Part shown: in pieces, positions 32,792 to 41,352 of the stretch
How the letters are laid out: the number at the start of each line of letters is the position of its first letter
Numbering within the stretch: the stretch's first letter is position 1
NCBI GenBank assembly: GCA_016709005.1
Contig: JADJEU010000009.1
Span: forward strand, 1-64,000
Length of the DNA: 64,000 nt
Source of the DNA: Crocinitomicaceae bacterium
GTDB lineage: Bacteria; Bacteroidota; Bacteroidia; Flavobacteriales_D; Crocinitomicaceae
Direction of reading: 5' to 3'
Position numbers and translations under genes: made by a program
The notes under the pieces: model-generated
Seen by the model: only the letters and a program-made list of their open reading frames with translations
Database searches by the model: none
What the model was told of the DNA's origin: nothing

Positions 32792-33184
32792 TTACTCAAA
32801 TAAATACTTCCAAAAGATAATTCCCGCAACGACTAAAGCAAAAACAACGGCCACTAAAACCGCACCGGCAGCAATGTCTTTTAATTTTCCGGCTTTTTCA
32901 TTTTGATTCGGCATGACTAAATCGCAGAGCAATTCAATAGAAGTATTAATCATTTCAGTAATTAAAACAATCGCAATGGCTAATGAAATCCACAACCATT
33001 CAGGAAGTGTAATCCTGAAAAAAAATCCGGCAGCGATAACCACTACTGCAGCCAGCAAGTGAATTTTAGCGTTACGGCCATCTCTAAAAAAAACAAAGAC
33101 ACCTTTCAAGGCATATCCTAATCCAATCGGATCATTCGATTTTTTATTTTCTAGAGGATCCCAGGAGTGATTTGAATCAGCCAT
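32792..33184 (-). CDS. dgkA: Diacylglycerol kinase family protein (DgkA-like)
   Basis: A 130-residue integral membrane kinase of the DgkA/UndK type, which phosphorylates diacylglycerol or undecaprenol using ATP. Residues about 20-45 carry GLGYALKGVFVFFRDGRNAKIH, split by the first helix, and the active-site segment is ITEMINTSIELLCDLV (about 75-90) with the conserved Glu-x8-Glu-Asp-like pattern. Three membrane helices are visible. The start at 33184 (MADSNHSWDPL) overlaps the miaE stop by 8 bases, so the two genes are co-transcribed. The lipid specificity cannot be told; Gram-positive-type members are undecaprenol kinases. Confidence 0.88.
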   Translation of the reverse strand: MADSNHSWDPLENKKSNDPIGLGYALKGVFVFFRDGRNAKIHLLAAVVVIAAGFFFRITLPEWLWISLAIAIVLITEMINTSIELLCDLVMPNQNEKAGKLKDIAAGAVLVAVVFALVVAGIIFWKYLFE

Positions 33185-33758
33185 GTATTTTTTCTGTTTT
33201 GCCATAACTGGCGATGACCCGTGCTTCATGCTCCAGCCACTCTTTCCAGCGCTTGTCGACATCAATATCCTCGTTGTATTTTTTTGCGAACTTTAGAAAC
33301 GTAGTGTAATGTCCAGCTTCGCTTTCCATCAATCCGCGATAAAACTTTGCGAGTTCTTCATCCTGAATATTGTCAGATAAAACCTTAAAACGTTCACAAC
33401 TTCTGGCCTCAATGACTGCTGCAAAAAGTAAACGATCAACCCGGCTCATGGCATGACCATCCCCGCGGCGCATGAATTTAAAAAGCTCACCTACGTAATC
33501 ATCTTTTTCTTCGCGGCCAAATTTGTAACCACGTTGTAAAATAATTTCGTGCACTTGTTTGAAGTGTTCCATTTCTTCTCGCGCAATTTCCATCATGGCA
33601 ACAACCAAATCATCAAATTCAGGATTTTGAATGATGATGTGCAATGCATTGGTCACAGCCTTTTGCTCACACCAGGCATGATCGGTTAAAATTACTTCAA
33701 GATTAGATTCAGCAATATTTGCCCAGCGGGGATCAGTTGGAAGTTTTAAGCCTAACAT
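33177..33758 (-). CDS. miaE: tRNA-(ms2io6A)-hydroxylase MiaE
   Basis: MiaE is a diiron mono-oxygenase that hydroxylates the isopentenyl chain of 2-methylthio-N6-isopentenyladenosine at tRNA position 37. The 193-residue protein starts MLGLKLPTDPRWANIAESNL. Iron ligands of the ferritin-like bundle are visible: the Glu of LEVILTDHAWCEQKA, AREEMEHFKQVHEI (ExxH, about 79-92), an Glu in AAVIEARSCERFKV and ESEAGHYTTFLKFA (ExxH, about 155-168). The start at 33758 is preferred over upstream in-frame codons because a -7 box lies at 33778-33785. It leads an operon with dgkA. Confidence 0.95.
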   Translation of the reverse strand: MLGLKLPTDPRWANIAESNLEVILTDHAWCEQKAVTNALHIIIQNPEFDDLVVAMMEIAREEMEHFKQVHEIILQRGYKFGREEKDDYVGELFKFMRRGDGHAMSRVDRLLFAAVIEARSCERFKVLSDNIQDEELAKFYRGLMESEAGHYTTFLKFAKKYNEDIDVDKRWKEWLEHEARVIASYGKTEKIHG

Positions 33759-33777
33759 AGAAACGGAAATTACTTTA

Positions 33778-33785
33778 CAAAAATA
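33778..33785 (-). promoter_or_regulatory. -7 promoter box of miaE
   Basis: On the minus strand it reads TATTTTTG, a TAnnTTTG match, 19 bases upstream of the miaE ATG. Confidence 0.55.
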
Positions 33786-33858
33786 CGGAATTGCTTTCAA
33801 TTCGATTTTGCATTAGTATAAGCACTACTCCATTTTCAAAAAGAATTCAATTTATTCT

Positions 33859-33866
33859 TATCTTTA
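33859..33866 (+). promoter_or_regulatory. -7 promoter box TATCTTTA
   Basis: Close to TAnnTTTG and 23 bases before the ATG at 33890. It supports that start over codons further upstream. Confidence 0.5.
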
Positions 33867-33889
33867 AAAGTAATCTGACAATCAACCCT

Positions 33890-34933
33890 ATGAAAATTAT
33901 AAAATCGCTAGCAACAGTTTTAATTCTGGCAAGTTCCTTTTATGCGTCAGCGCAATATCCGGACAATGTCAATGTATTTGATGCAAAGCCAAACGAAATT
34001 ACGACCGTGAGCGGATCATTAGACAAAGGTGCTAAGGTTGAAGATTTGACTTGGGCATCCTATAGTTCGGTGGCTTGTTTTCCTGCTACCCAGAATTCAA
34101 AATTTACTGGCAATCATGTTTTTCATGCTTTTCAGATTCCCAAATATGCAGAAGTAATAATCACCTTGACACCCACAAATAAAGATGCCAATTTAAGTTT
34201 GTACGGTTATCAGGTAGCCACCAATAATTTCACGGTAGTTCCGGATTTGACATCTTGTGTTTCTTGTGAAGCAGATCATAAATGGGATGCGCCGCGCGCT
34301 GGTAAGACACAAGATCATACGCGATCCATCACGTTCAATTCAACAACAAAAGCATACAATATTTTTATTGGTGTTGCCGGCGCAAATGGATTAACGAGTG
34401 GTGATTATACTTTAACGATTGATCTAAAAGCAGCGGTTGAAAACACAACTGCACAAGCAGCTCTCACAACCTACAACATCAAAGCAGAACGTGGCAAAAC
34501 ACTTTCTTACCAGGCAGATTTATCAAAAGGTACGATCATTCAGGATTTATCCTGGGCGGCGAATAGTTCAGTAGCCTGTTTTCCTGCAACTCAAAATGCA
34601 AAATTCAGTGGCAACCATATTTTTTTCGTGACAGAAATTCCAGCGCAATCTGAAATGACAATTACATTAATTCCAGATGACGTAAACTCCAATATGAGTA
34701 TTTACGCTTTTACTGTTGGAACAACCAGCACGGTGATGGTTCCAGAACTAACCAGTTGCGTGAGTTGTGAAGCAGATCACAAATGGGATTATCCCAAAAA
34801 AGGAAAAACGCAAGATCATACGCGTTCTGTTTATTTGAATGCAACAACGAATCCTTATAGAGTTGTAATTGGCGTTGCGGGGGCTGAAGGGTTGATGAAT
34901 GGGACGTTTGTTTTGGATGTGGCTTTGAAGTGA
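33890..34933 (+). CDS. Secreted protein with two copies of a Cys-containing domain
   Basis: A 347-residue protein. A signal peptide ends ASAQ (residue ~21). The mature part is two homologous blocks of about 150 residues (about 22-180 and 200-347). Each has SSVACFPATQN followed by K-F-T/S-GNH, then LTSCVSCEADHKWD and GKTQDHTRS, and ends with IGVAGA plus a G-rich strand. Each repeat thus keeps one Cys in FPATQN and two in CVSCEADH, with Asp/His/Trp next to them. The sheet-rich pattern and repeated VIGVAGAxGL ending resemble PPC/bacterial pre-peptidase C-terminal domains in layout. I do not recognise the family. A metal- or ligand-binding role for the Cys/His set is inference. Confidence 0.75.
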   Translation: MKIIKSLATVLILASSFYASAQYPDNVNVFDAKPNEITTVSGSLDKGAKVEDLTWASYSSVACFPATQNSKFTGNHVFHAFQIPKYAEVIITLTPTNKDANLSLYGYQVATNNFTVVPDLTSCVSCEADHKWDAPRAGKTQDHTRSITFNSTTKAYNIFIGVAGANGLTSGDYTLTIDLKAAVENTTAQAALTTYNIKAERGKTLSYQADLSKGTIIQDLSWAANSSVACFPATQNAKFSGNHIFFVTEIPAQSEMTITLIPDDVNSNMSIYAFTVGTTSTVMVPELTSCVSCEADHKWDYPKKGKTQDHTRSVYLNATTNPYRVVIGVAGAEGLMNGTFVLDVALK

Positions 34934-35020
34934 TGTGACTGAGAATTATTACTGTTGATAATATTTATTAGTTGGAGTCAGTTTAAAACACGGCGACACT
35001 ATTTGTAAAAACCAATAATT

Positions 35021-35419
35021 ATGGACAAAGCTAAACGATTAAAAGACATCGCTGATCAACTCATAGGGCAAGGTAATCTGCAGATTGTTGAATCTGCTTT
35101 TTCAGCGGATTATTTAGCCCATACCGGCCAAAAGACTAATTCTGGACACAAATTTATTAAGCAATTTACCAAACTATTACGAACAGCTATCCCAGATGTA
35201 AAAATTGTAAACATCGAGATTTTATCATGCGCTGATAATATTTTGACTTGGCAAAGAACATTAAGCGGCACACATAAGTCTAACATGAAGGGAATTCCTG
35301 CCTCTAATAAAAAAGTCAAATGGTATGAAATGGTAGTTTCTCGTTTTGATAAAGACAAAATCATTGAAGAATGGATCTCGTCGGATTTGGCATTTCAATT
35401 GATGCTGAAAAATAAATGA
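35021..35419 (+). CDS. SnoaL-like / ester cyclase family protein
   Basis: A 132-residue NTF2-like protein. Family features are the N-terminal helix (DKAKRLKDIADQLI), FSADYLAHTG, FIKQFTKLLRTAIPDVKIVN and a curved sheet ending KVKWYEMVVSRFDKDKIIEEW with the terminal ISSDLAFQLML. The SnoaL-like fold serves polyketide cyclases and many small-molecule isomerases or binding proteins; the catalytic pair is not clear here, so a general ester-cyclase-like call is best. Cytoplasmic, no signal. It lies 87 bases downstream of the duplicated-domain gene. Confidence 0.8.
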   Translation: MDKAKRLKDIADQLIGQGNLQIVESAFSADYLAHTGQKTNSGHKFIKQFTKLLRTAIPDVKIVNIEILSCADNILTWQRTLSGTHKSNMKGIPASNKKVKWYEMVVSRFDKDKIIEEWISSDLAFQLMLKNK

Positions 35420-35560
35420 CAAAAGCCTGTGGGCTATCAGCGCTCAAATACTAATATGTCGAAAGAGCTTTTTGATCTTTTTCGGTCAACAGTTTGCTCC
35501 TTAATCCAAACGCACTACACTTTACTCCTCGCTGCTATTGCATTCGGAACCGCGTTTAGC

Positions 35561-37213
35561 CTACAACGCATCATGCTCCTTAAAAATCTTATTCAGCCAT
35601 TTCAACATCGCAAAAAGTAAAAGCGATGCTGCACCAAGCAGAATAAAATTCACTAAAAAGAAATTGGCTTTGTTCTCATAGCCATCCCACAAACTGCTGA
35701 GGACTCCTGAAAGTTTGTTACCGATTGAGGTTGCTAAAAACCAACCGCCCATCATCAAGGCTGTTAATCTTGGCGGACTTAATTTACTCACCAATGAAAG
35801 TCCCATTGGACTCAGGAATAATTCACCAATCGTAATTACAGCATACGATGAAATAAACCACCAGGCTGATGATTTTATTCCGCCATTTTCACTTGCGTAA
35901 ACAGCGCCAACCATCACTAAACAAGACAATGCCGAAATGACTAAACCGAAAGCAATTTTTGCAGGTGTGGTTGGTTCTTTTCCGCGGCGTTTTAAGAAAG
36001 CAAAAAAGGCAAGTACCAAAGGTGTAAATGCAATTACCCAAAATGGATTCACGGATTGAAATAAGTTTGTATTGAAAGCATGAATGGTTGCTCCGTCTTG
36101 TGGTTTATCTTTTTCTGGCAGATTTTTAAAATACGGCGGGTAATTAAATTCCTTTTTCTTTTTGTCGGCCACTCTGAATTGATTGTCCATCACAACAACC
36201 GAATCTTTGGTATAGGAAATATTATCTACCAAACTCAGCGCTTTCATGGTTGGATACATCGACGTTGGAATTTCACGATCGGTATAACGATCAGCCCATG
36301 TATTTAAAGTTGAACCATTTTGTTTGAATACCGCCCAGAACATAATCACCACTGCAAAAATGGCGAGCATCGCAGCAATCGGTCTTTTTTCTTCGGCAGG
36401 TGATTTCACCAACAATCTTCCATAAAAGAAAATAATTGGCAGACATCCAAATAAGAATGCATCTGTTGTATCTGACCCAACTAAATTTCCACCAGGATTA
36501 GCAGGTGATGTGACACCGTTTATGAAATATCCGGCCACACCAAAAATTAAAGAAGGCAATAAAATGTATCCGAAAATTTTCAACAGCGGCATGTCTTTTC
36601 CGGTTGCAGGTTTAATGACATCGGCATGTTTGTAGTGTTTGGTTCCAATCCAGAAAATGATAATTCCGACAAACATTCCAACTCCTGCCGCAAAAAACGC
36701 AGCGCCCCAGCCCATCATATTGTACAATGCTGCGCCAAAGAAATTGCAGACAAAGGCACCAATGTTGATTCCCATGTAGAAGATATTGTAACCGCTATCT
36801 TTTAAAGGTTTGTATTCGGGTGTATTATAAAGATTTCCAAGTAGCGTAGAAATATTAGGTTTGAAAAAACCATTTCCGACAATTACGAGTGTCATGGAAA
36901 TATAGAGCATGGTCAAGTCATGAATTGACATAAGGCAATAACCAGCTCCCATGAGTAAACCTCCAATGGTAATTGATCTGCGATACCCTAAAACACGATC
37001 TGCCAATAATCCGCCAACAAATGGAGTTAAAAATACAAGCGCAATAAATGTTCCGTACAAGTCAGAAGCTTCGGCTTCGGTCATATTGAAACCAGCGGTG
37101 GCATCCTTCAAATAGAGAGTAAAAATTCCAATCATCAGGTAATACCCGAATCGCTCCCACATTTCTGAGAAAAATAAATACGGTAATCCTTTAGGGTGAT
37201 GCGCTCTTGCCAT
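35561..37213 (-). CDS. Proton-dependent oligopeptide (POT/PTR) transporter
   Basis: A 550-residue MFS transporter that imports di- and tripeptides with protons. The start MARAHHPKGLPYLFFSEMWERFGYY carries the POT ExxER-type motif (SEMWERFGYY, residues about 17-26) needed for proton coupling. The second signature FYMGINIGAFVCNFFGA is at about 145-161. Twelve to fourteen helices run to GAASLLLFAMLKWLNKIF. A soluble insert at about 300-360 (YTKDSVVVMDNQFRVADKKK) separates the halves. Length is typical of the Bacteroidota clade. No operon partner; inner membrane. Confidence 0.93.
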   Translation of the reverse strand: MARAHHPKGLPYLFFSEMWERFGYYLMIGIFTLYLKDATAGFNMTEAEASDLYGTFIALVFLTPFVGGLLADRVLGYRRSITIGGLLMGAGYCLMSIHDLTMLYISMTLVIVGNGFFKPNISTLLGNLYNTPEYKPLKDSGYNIFYMGINIGAFVCNFFGAALYNMMGWGAAFFAAGVGMFVGIIIFWIGTKHYKHADVIKPATGKDMPLLKIFGYILLPSLIFGVAGYFINGVTSPANPGGNLVGSDTTDAFLFGCLPIIFFYGRLLVKSPAEEKRPIAAMLAIFAVVIMFWAVFKQNGSTLNTWADRYTDREIPTSMYPTMKALSLVDNISYTKDSVVVMDNQFRVADKKKKEFNYPPYFKNLPEKDKPQDGATIHAFNTNLFQSVNPFWVIAFTPLVLAFFAFLKRRGKEPTTPAKIAFGLVISALSCLVMVGAVYASENGGIKSSAWWFISSYAVITIGELFLSPMGLSLVSKLSPPRLTALMMGGWFLATSIGNKLSGVLSSLWDGYENKANFFLVNFILLGAASLLLFAMLKWLNKIFKEHDAL

Positions 37214-37473
37214 ATATTTTTAATTGTGTGCTTTCAATTCATCTCGGTCCAATAAAAAAAGAATGACTTGACAAAAGGCCTTTATATTTGGATTACAAGA
37301 CGCTCAAACAAAATTTGCGTCATTCCACCAGGCGCTTCTTCTTCTCTTTGTCTTGATACATCCCTACAACCTTCTTCCTTGTCATGTTTTGATGGCCGGA
37401 TCTTTCAACTTCTCGTCAAGCTATTACATTCGGACAATTGTGTTTTCAAATATAGCGATTAATCAATAGGAAT
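37214..37473. other. Intergenic leader upstream of the peptide transporter, possible short peptide
   Basis: No firm gene. On the minus strand a TATATTTG box lies near 37448-37455, and a 21-codon open frame runs from an ATG at 37385 to a stop at 37320 (MTRKKVVGMYQDKEKKK, then RLVE). It is Lys-rich and could be a leader peptide or chance. Confidence 0.3.
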
Positions 37474-37501
37474 AAAAAAAGCCTCGGCTATGCCGAGGCT
37501 T
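37474..37501 (-). terminator. Terminator after the first small lipoprotein gene
   Basis: A 10-bp stem (37479-37488 with 37492-37501; GCCTCGGC/GCCGAGGC core) with a 3-base loop. On the minus strand it is followed by seven T. The adjacent stop is at 37524. Confidence 0.88.
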
Positions 37502-37523
37502 CAATCAATACCTATAAACTGAA

Positions 37524-37685
37524 TTATTTTTTACGAATGTTCAGTTCAACTTTTTTAGTTTGTTCTGCTTTGTACTTTGTGTAATCTGACGTTCTGTATG
37601 CGTCACAATGTTGGCCACCACCACCACAGCTTGTAAATCCGATTACAAATAAACCTGCGATGCCTGCTAAAATCATCTTTTTCAT
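37524..37685 (-). CDS. Small lipoprotein, 53 residues (copy 1 of a tandem pair)
   Basis: MKKMILAGIAGLFVIGFTSC is an SPII leader (Cys20), followed by GGGGQHCDAY and a conserved tail ending KKVELNIRKK. It is the paralogue of the next gene: from CDAYRTSDYTKYKAEQ onward the two differ at one position. The mature peptide is only about 33 residues. A paired-Cys arrangement (lipid-modified Cys20 and free Cys27) is seen in both. It has its own hairpin terminator. The function is unknown. Its strong conservation against its neighbour argues it is expressed and selected. Confidence 0.85.
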   Translation of the reverse strand: MKKMILAGIAGLFVIGFTSCGGGGQHCDAYRTSDYTKYKAEQTKKVELNIRKK

Positions 37686-37843
37686 AATTGCTTTGTTTTG
37701 GTTTTAAAATCTTTGCTTTTTACAATTAGCAAGCATCAAAAAACATGCCCGAGAATTAAATAAAGGTTCAATTTAAGAAATAAAAGCATACGTGTCAAGG
37801 GTTTGGCTGAAACCGGGGATTAACACAAACCTCCTGAAAACGA

Positions 37844-37870
37844 AAAAGCCCTGATAAAATCAGGGCTTTT
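37844..37870 (-). terminator. Terminator after the second small lipoprotein gene
   Basis: An 11-bp stem, AAAAGCCCTGA with TCAGGGCTTTT, around a 5-base loop. The minus-strand reading ends in a short T stretch. It separates the two paralogues. Confidence 0.85.
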
Positions 37871-37890
37871 GTAACAATTGGGTTCAATTA

Positions 37891-38049
37891 TTATTTTTTT
37901 CTGATGTTCAATTCTACTTTTTTAGACTGCTCAGCTTTATACTTTGTATAGTCTGATGTTCTGTAAGCGTCACATGTGTGACCACCACCACAGCTAGTCA
38001 TTCCTAAAACGAATACGCCTGCGATTCCTGCTAAAATTACTTTTTTCAT
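37891..38049 (-). CDS. Small lipoprotein, 52 residues (copy 2 of a tandem pair)
   Basis: MKKVILAGIAGVFVLGMTSC is an SPII leader (Cys20), followed by GGGHTCDAYRTSDYTKYKAE and QSKKVELNIRKK. It is nearly identical in the mature part to the preceding copy, differing mainly in the leader and in the Gly/Gln-His linker (one Gly fewer). The two genes are in the same orientation, 205 bases apart, each with its own terminator, so they are separate transcripts from a recent tandem duplication. Function unknown. Confidence 0.85.
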   Translation of the reverse strand: MKKVILAGIAGVFVLGMTSCGGGHTCDAYRTSDYTKYKAEQSKKVELNIRKK

Positions 38050-38274
38050 TGTTAAGGTTCTTTTTGGTTTTACTTAGTTTTTTGGTTAGCAGGAGCGTTT
38101 TGGGTCCGGATAACTGGAAACGAATTTAAGAAAAAAAAAAGCGATGTCAATACAATATGGTCAAAAAAGAAGACAGCCTACCTCTTGAAAACCTCTGAAT
38201 TTCTGACGTAGAAGACCACTGCCATTGACTTAAGGAGTTTTTAGGCATTGTTAATAAATACGTGTTGCAACATG

Positions 38275-39237
38275 CTACTTTGAGCCGTTCAAGTGATAAT
38301 ATTGGCTGATTTTGTCCAATAATACGGCGCTCAATTTATAGTATGATTCGTGTGTCCACCCTCCCACATGAGGTGATAAAATGACTTTGTCTGATTTCAA
38401 AATGAATTGAAAAGCTTCGGGAAGATTATTCATGTCATCAAACATATTTTCGAATGATGACTTTTCATATTCCAAAACATCCAGACAGGCACCGGCTATT
38501 TTGCCCGATTGAATTCCTTTCATGACAGCTGTTGTGTCCACAATTTTTCCCCGTGAAAGATTGATGAGATAAAATGGTTTTGAAAAAGACTCAACCAACT
38601 TTTCATTGATGAGTTTGATAGTTTCTTCATTTTGCGGAATGTGCAAACTGATTACATCGGCTTCTTTCAAAATGGTTTCCCAATTTGATTCTTCAACATG
38701 TTAATCGCCGTAATTGGTTTTGTATTTATCGTAAACCAAAACGCGTGCATCAAAACCTCTTAACTTTTTTGCAAAGGCTGATCCATTATTTCCGTAACCA
38801 ATTATCGCAACTGTTTTTCCATCCAGCTCTACTCCTTTATTTTCTTCGCGCAACCAGATTCCTTTTCGAACCTCAGCATCACATTTATTCAATTTATTAA
38901 AGAGTGAAAGCAGCATACCCAATGCATGTTCTGCAACCGCATTTCGATTTCCTTCGGGTGCATTAAACAGTTGAATATTTCTGCGATCACAATAAGGAAC
39001 GTCAATGTTTTCCATTCCGGCTCCTGATCGCGCAATAAATTCAAGTGAACTTGCCTTTGACAGAAAGTCTTCATTCATGGCAAAGCGGCTACGAATAACT
39101 ATTCCATGATAGGAATGAATTACGTTTTCAATTTCAGATTTGGGTGTATTGGTCAAATCATCACAAATCCAACCAGCCATTTCCAAGCCTTGTTGCAATA
39201 CTTCATGAACGGTATCAATGAATGCTACTTTCTTCAT
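38275..39237 (-). pseudogene. D-isomer 2-hydroxyacid (3-phosphoglycerate-like) dehydrogenase with an in-frame stop
   Basis: Read through, this is a 320-codon NAD-dependent 2-hydroxyacid dehydrogenase of the SerA type. The N-terminal part includes RSGAGMENIDVPYCDRR and the nucleotide motif GYGNNGSAFAKKL (about 143-155); the C-terminal part has ADVISLHIPQNEETI, LINLSRGKIVDT (catalytic Arg) and SPHVGGWTHESYYK (catalytic His). A TAA at 38701-38703 interrupts the frame at codon 179, between NYGD and HVEESNW, with the frame unchanged on both sides. Everything else is intact, so this is either a recent nonsense mutation or a one-base substitution error. SerA makes 3-phosphohydroxypyruvate for serine synthesis. 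It is two bases after the heme-binding gene. Confidence 0.88.
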
Positions 39238-39239
39238 GC

Positions 39240-39734
39240 TTAGTCGTGATCCTCTTCACCTTCTTCAGTTCCAGTTCCGACAGAAGAACCACCAACTGAT
39301 TTCAAATAGTTCAGCAGAGCCGTTCTGTTTGCATCAGTCATTTCAGCTTCAGGATGTTGTTTCACGTAGTTTGGATCGGGCATTTTTCCTTCTTCAACTT
39401 CTTCAATAGATTCTTCAATAATTTCAGCTTGATCTCCTGCAGAGTAAGAAGTCCAAAGTGAGAAATTTACGTGTTCACGTCCTTCTTCAATGTGTTCACC
39501 GACCCACCATGAAATAGGTGCTACCTCAGCATACCAGGGATATTTGGTTTCAAACGAGTGACAATCGTAACATGCATTTTTTAGAATTTTAATACCTGCT
39601 GCATCTGTAGAATTAACAACGGTAAAATCACCATTCTTGTCAAATTCAGGAACAGACTTATCAATTCGGAAGAATTGAATGATTACAAATCCGACAAGCA
39701 GCAGAATTGCAGTCCATTTTAAAATCTTTTTCAT
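39240..39734 (-). CDS. Heme-binding domain protein (Haem_bd, cytochrome c-like)
   Basis: A 164-residue membrane-tethered periplasmic protein. The N-terminal helix (ILKWTAILLLVGFVIIQFF) anchors it. The Haem_bd domain has the c-type heme site CYDCH (about 53-57) followed by SFETKYPWYAEVAPISWW, typical of this family. The C-terminal third has helices ending AEIIEESIEEVEEGKMPDP and TALLNYLKSVGG, then a His/Asp-rich tail. Such proteins take part in respiratory or sensing electron transfer. I chose the ATG at 39734 over the in-frame ATG at 39743. It lies two bases ahead of the dehydrogenase gene in the same transcript. Confidence 0.85.
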   Translation of the reverse strand: MKKILKWTAILLLVGFVIIQFFRIDKSVPEFDKNGDFTVVNSTDAAGIKILKNACYDCHSFETKYPWYAEVAPISWWVGEHIEEGREHVNFSLWTSYSAGDQAEIIEESIEEVEEGKMPDPNYVKQHPEAEMTDANRTALLNYLKSVGGSSVGTGTEEGEEDHD

Positions 39735-39885
39735 AAGCCTCAAATATTAGTATAAACAAAGTAAGCAACAATTATGAAAGTAAGCAAGTCCTACATTCAT
39801 GCGCGCACATGATAAGAGTCATAAAAGAATCAAGAACATTCTGAAAAAAACACGATTGACAACAGAAAAATAAACCGTCTAAATT

Positions 39886-41238
39886 TTAGAAGTAGACAAA
39901 ATAGGCAACAATAAAATAAATCGTTAACCCAATAATGTCATTGGCCGTGGTAATGAAAGGTCCGGTTGCAAGGGCAGGATCTATTTTAACCTTATTTAAA
40001 ATCAGCGGAACAAAAGCTCCTAGAACTGCGGCAATAATTACCACCATAAAAAGCGAAGCAGATACCGTAATTCCAAGATTCATATCTCCATTTAAAAAAT
40101 AGAGTACGCCAAAAATAAAAGCAGAACAGATTGCACCTACCAATAAACCAATCAAGGCCTCTTTGCCCAATTGTTTCATTATGCCGTTAAATTGAAAATC
40201 TTTGGACGCTAATCCCTGCACAATAATCGCAGAGGACTGCACACCTACGTTTCCGGCCGTTGATGCAATGAGCGGAATAAAAAACGCAAGACTTGGATTG
40301 AGGGTAATCTGCCCTTCGTAGCCTTGAATAATTTGTGAACTTGCAACACCACCAACTAATCCAACAATGATCCAGGGCAAACGTGAACGCGTATGTTTCA
40401 ATACACCTGCAGAAGATTCTACATTCGTAGAGATACCACTCGCCATTTGAAAATCTTTCTCAGCCTCTTCGCGAATAACGTCTACCACGTCATCAATGGT
40501 AATTCTACCCACCAATTTATTTTGTCTGTCAACTACTGGAATCGAAACCAAATCGTATTTCTCCATCATCTGCACCACATCTTCACTTGAATCATGTGTT
40601 TTTGCTACACGCAAATCTTTCTCCTTATAAATATCTTTGATGGGTGTTTTTGGTGATGCAAACAAGAGTTGTTTCAGCGAAAGTATTCCCTTCAAATGTT
40701 GCTCGTCGTCAACTATATAAATTGAATAAACCTTTTCAACCTGTTCAGCTTGTTTTCTGAGTTCAACCAACGCCTTATCTACTGGCCAGTTCCAGTTTGC
40801 CGTCATAAACTCACTTTGCATCAAACCACCGGCAGTATCTTCATCGTAATTGAGGAGTTCAGTAACTTCAGACGCGTGTTCACGGTCTTCCATCTGAGCA
40901 ATAACCTCATCAATTTCATCTTCATCCAATTCACCCAACAAATCGGCAGCGTCATCAGAATCCAAATTGTCAACCTGCTCCGCAATTTCTTCAGGAGAAA
41001 ATAATTTCAGAAGTTGTTCACGAAACTCCTCATCAAGCTCCATGAGGGATTCTGCAGCAAGCTCTTCATCCAGTAATTCGTAAATGTATTTAGCTTGATC
41101 AGTAGAAAGATTGCCCATTACATCCGCAATATCTGCAGGGTGTAACTGACTAATCTGGCCGGATATTGAATCGTTATTATGCGTTTCAATATCCAGTACC
41201 AATTGGTCAAGAAATTCTTGTGAGAGTTCAAATTTCAT
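39886..41238 (-). CDS. mgtE: Magnesium transporter MgtE
   Basis: MgtE is a Mg2+ channel whose cytoplasmic domains gate the pore according to Mg2+ level. The 450-residue protein has the acidic N domain (about 20-130: DIADVMGNLSTDQAKYIYEL, LDSDDAADLLGELDEDEIDE), two CBS domains (about 130-255: VDKALVELRKQAEQ, SIPVVDRQNKLVGRITIDDV) and a C-terminal membrane domain of five helices (IVGLVGGVASSQIIQGYE ... TTANDIIGLTIYFIVAYFVYF). Full length. A minus-strand -7 box TATCTTTG at 41258-41265 precedes it by 19 bases. No operon partner. Confidence 0.96.
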   Translation of the reverse strand: MKFELSQEFLDQLVLDIETHNNDSISGQISQLHPADIADVMGNLSTDQAKYIYELLDEELAAESLMELDEEFREQLLKLFSPEEIAEQVDNLDSDDAADLLGELDEDEIDEVIAQMEDREHASEVTELLNYDEDTAGGLMQSEFMTANWNWPVDKALVELRKQAEQVEKVYSIYIVDDEQHLKGILSLKQLLFASPKTPIKDIYKEKDLRVAKTHDSSEDVVQMMEKYDLVSIPVVDRQNKLVGRITIDDVVDVIREEAEKDFQMASGISTNVESSAGVLKHTRSRLPWIIVGLVGGVASSQIIQGYEGQITLNPSLAFFIPLIASTAGNVGVQSSAIIVQGLASKDFQFNGIMKQLGKEALIGLLVGAICSAFIFGVLYFLNGDMNLGITVSASLFMVVIIAAVLGAFVPLILNKVKIDPALATGPFITTANDIIGLTIYFIVAYFVYF

Positions 41239-41257
41239 TGCCTTGGTAATTTAATTG

Positions 41258-41265
41258 CAAAGATA
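41258..41265 (-). promoter_or_regulatory. -7 promoter box of mgtE
   Basis: Perfect TATCTTTG on the minus strand, 19 bases before the mgtE ATG. Confidence 0.6.
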
Positions 41266-41352
41266 GGCAGAGTTTTTTGAGAACAATCAACCCAACCAAA
41301 ATCTTAACAATACCTGATTCTATTGATCTGTCAGAGATTCACACGAAATGCG

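Noticed and set aside
35429..35620. Plus-strand open frame of 63 codons overlapping the end of the peptide transporter gene
   Set aside because: No family features; overlaps an intact conserved gene on the other strand.
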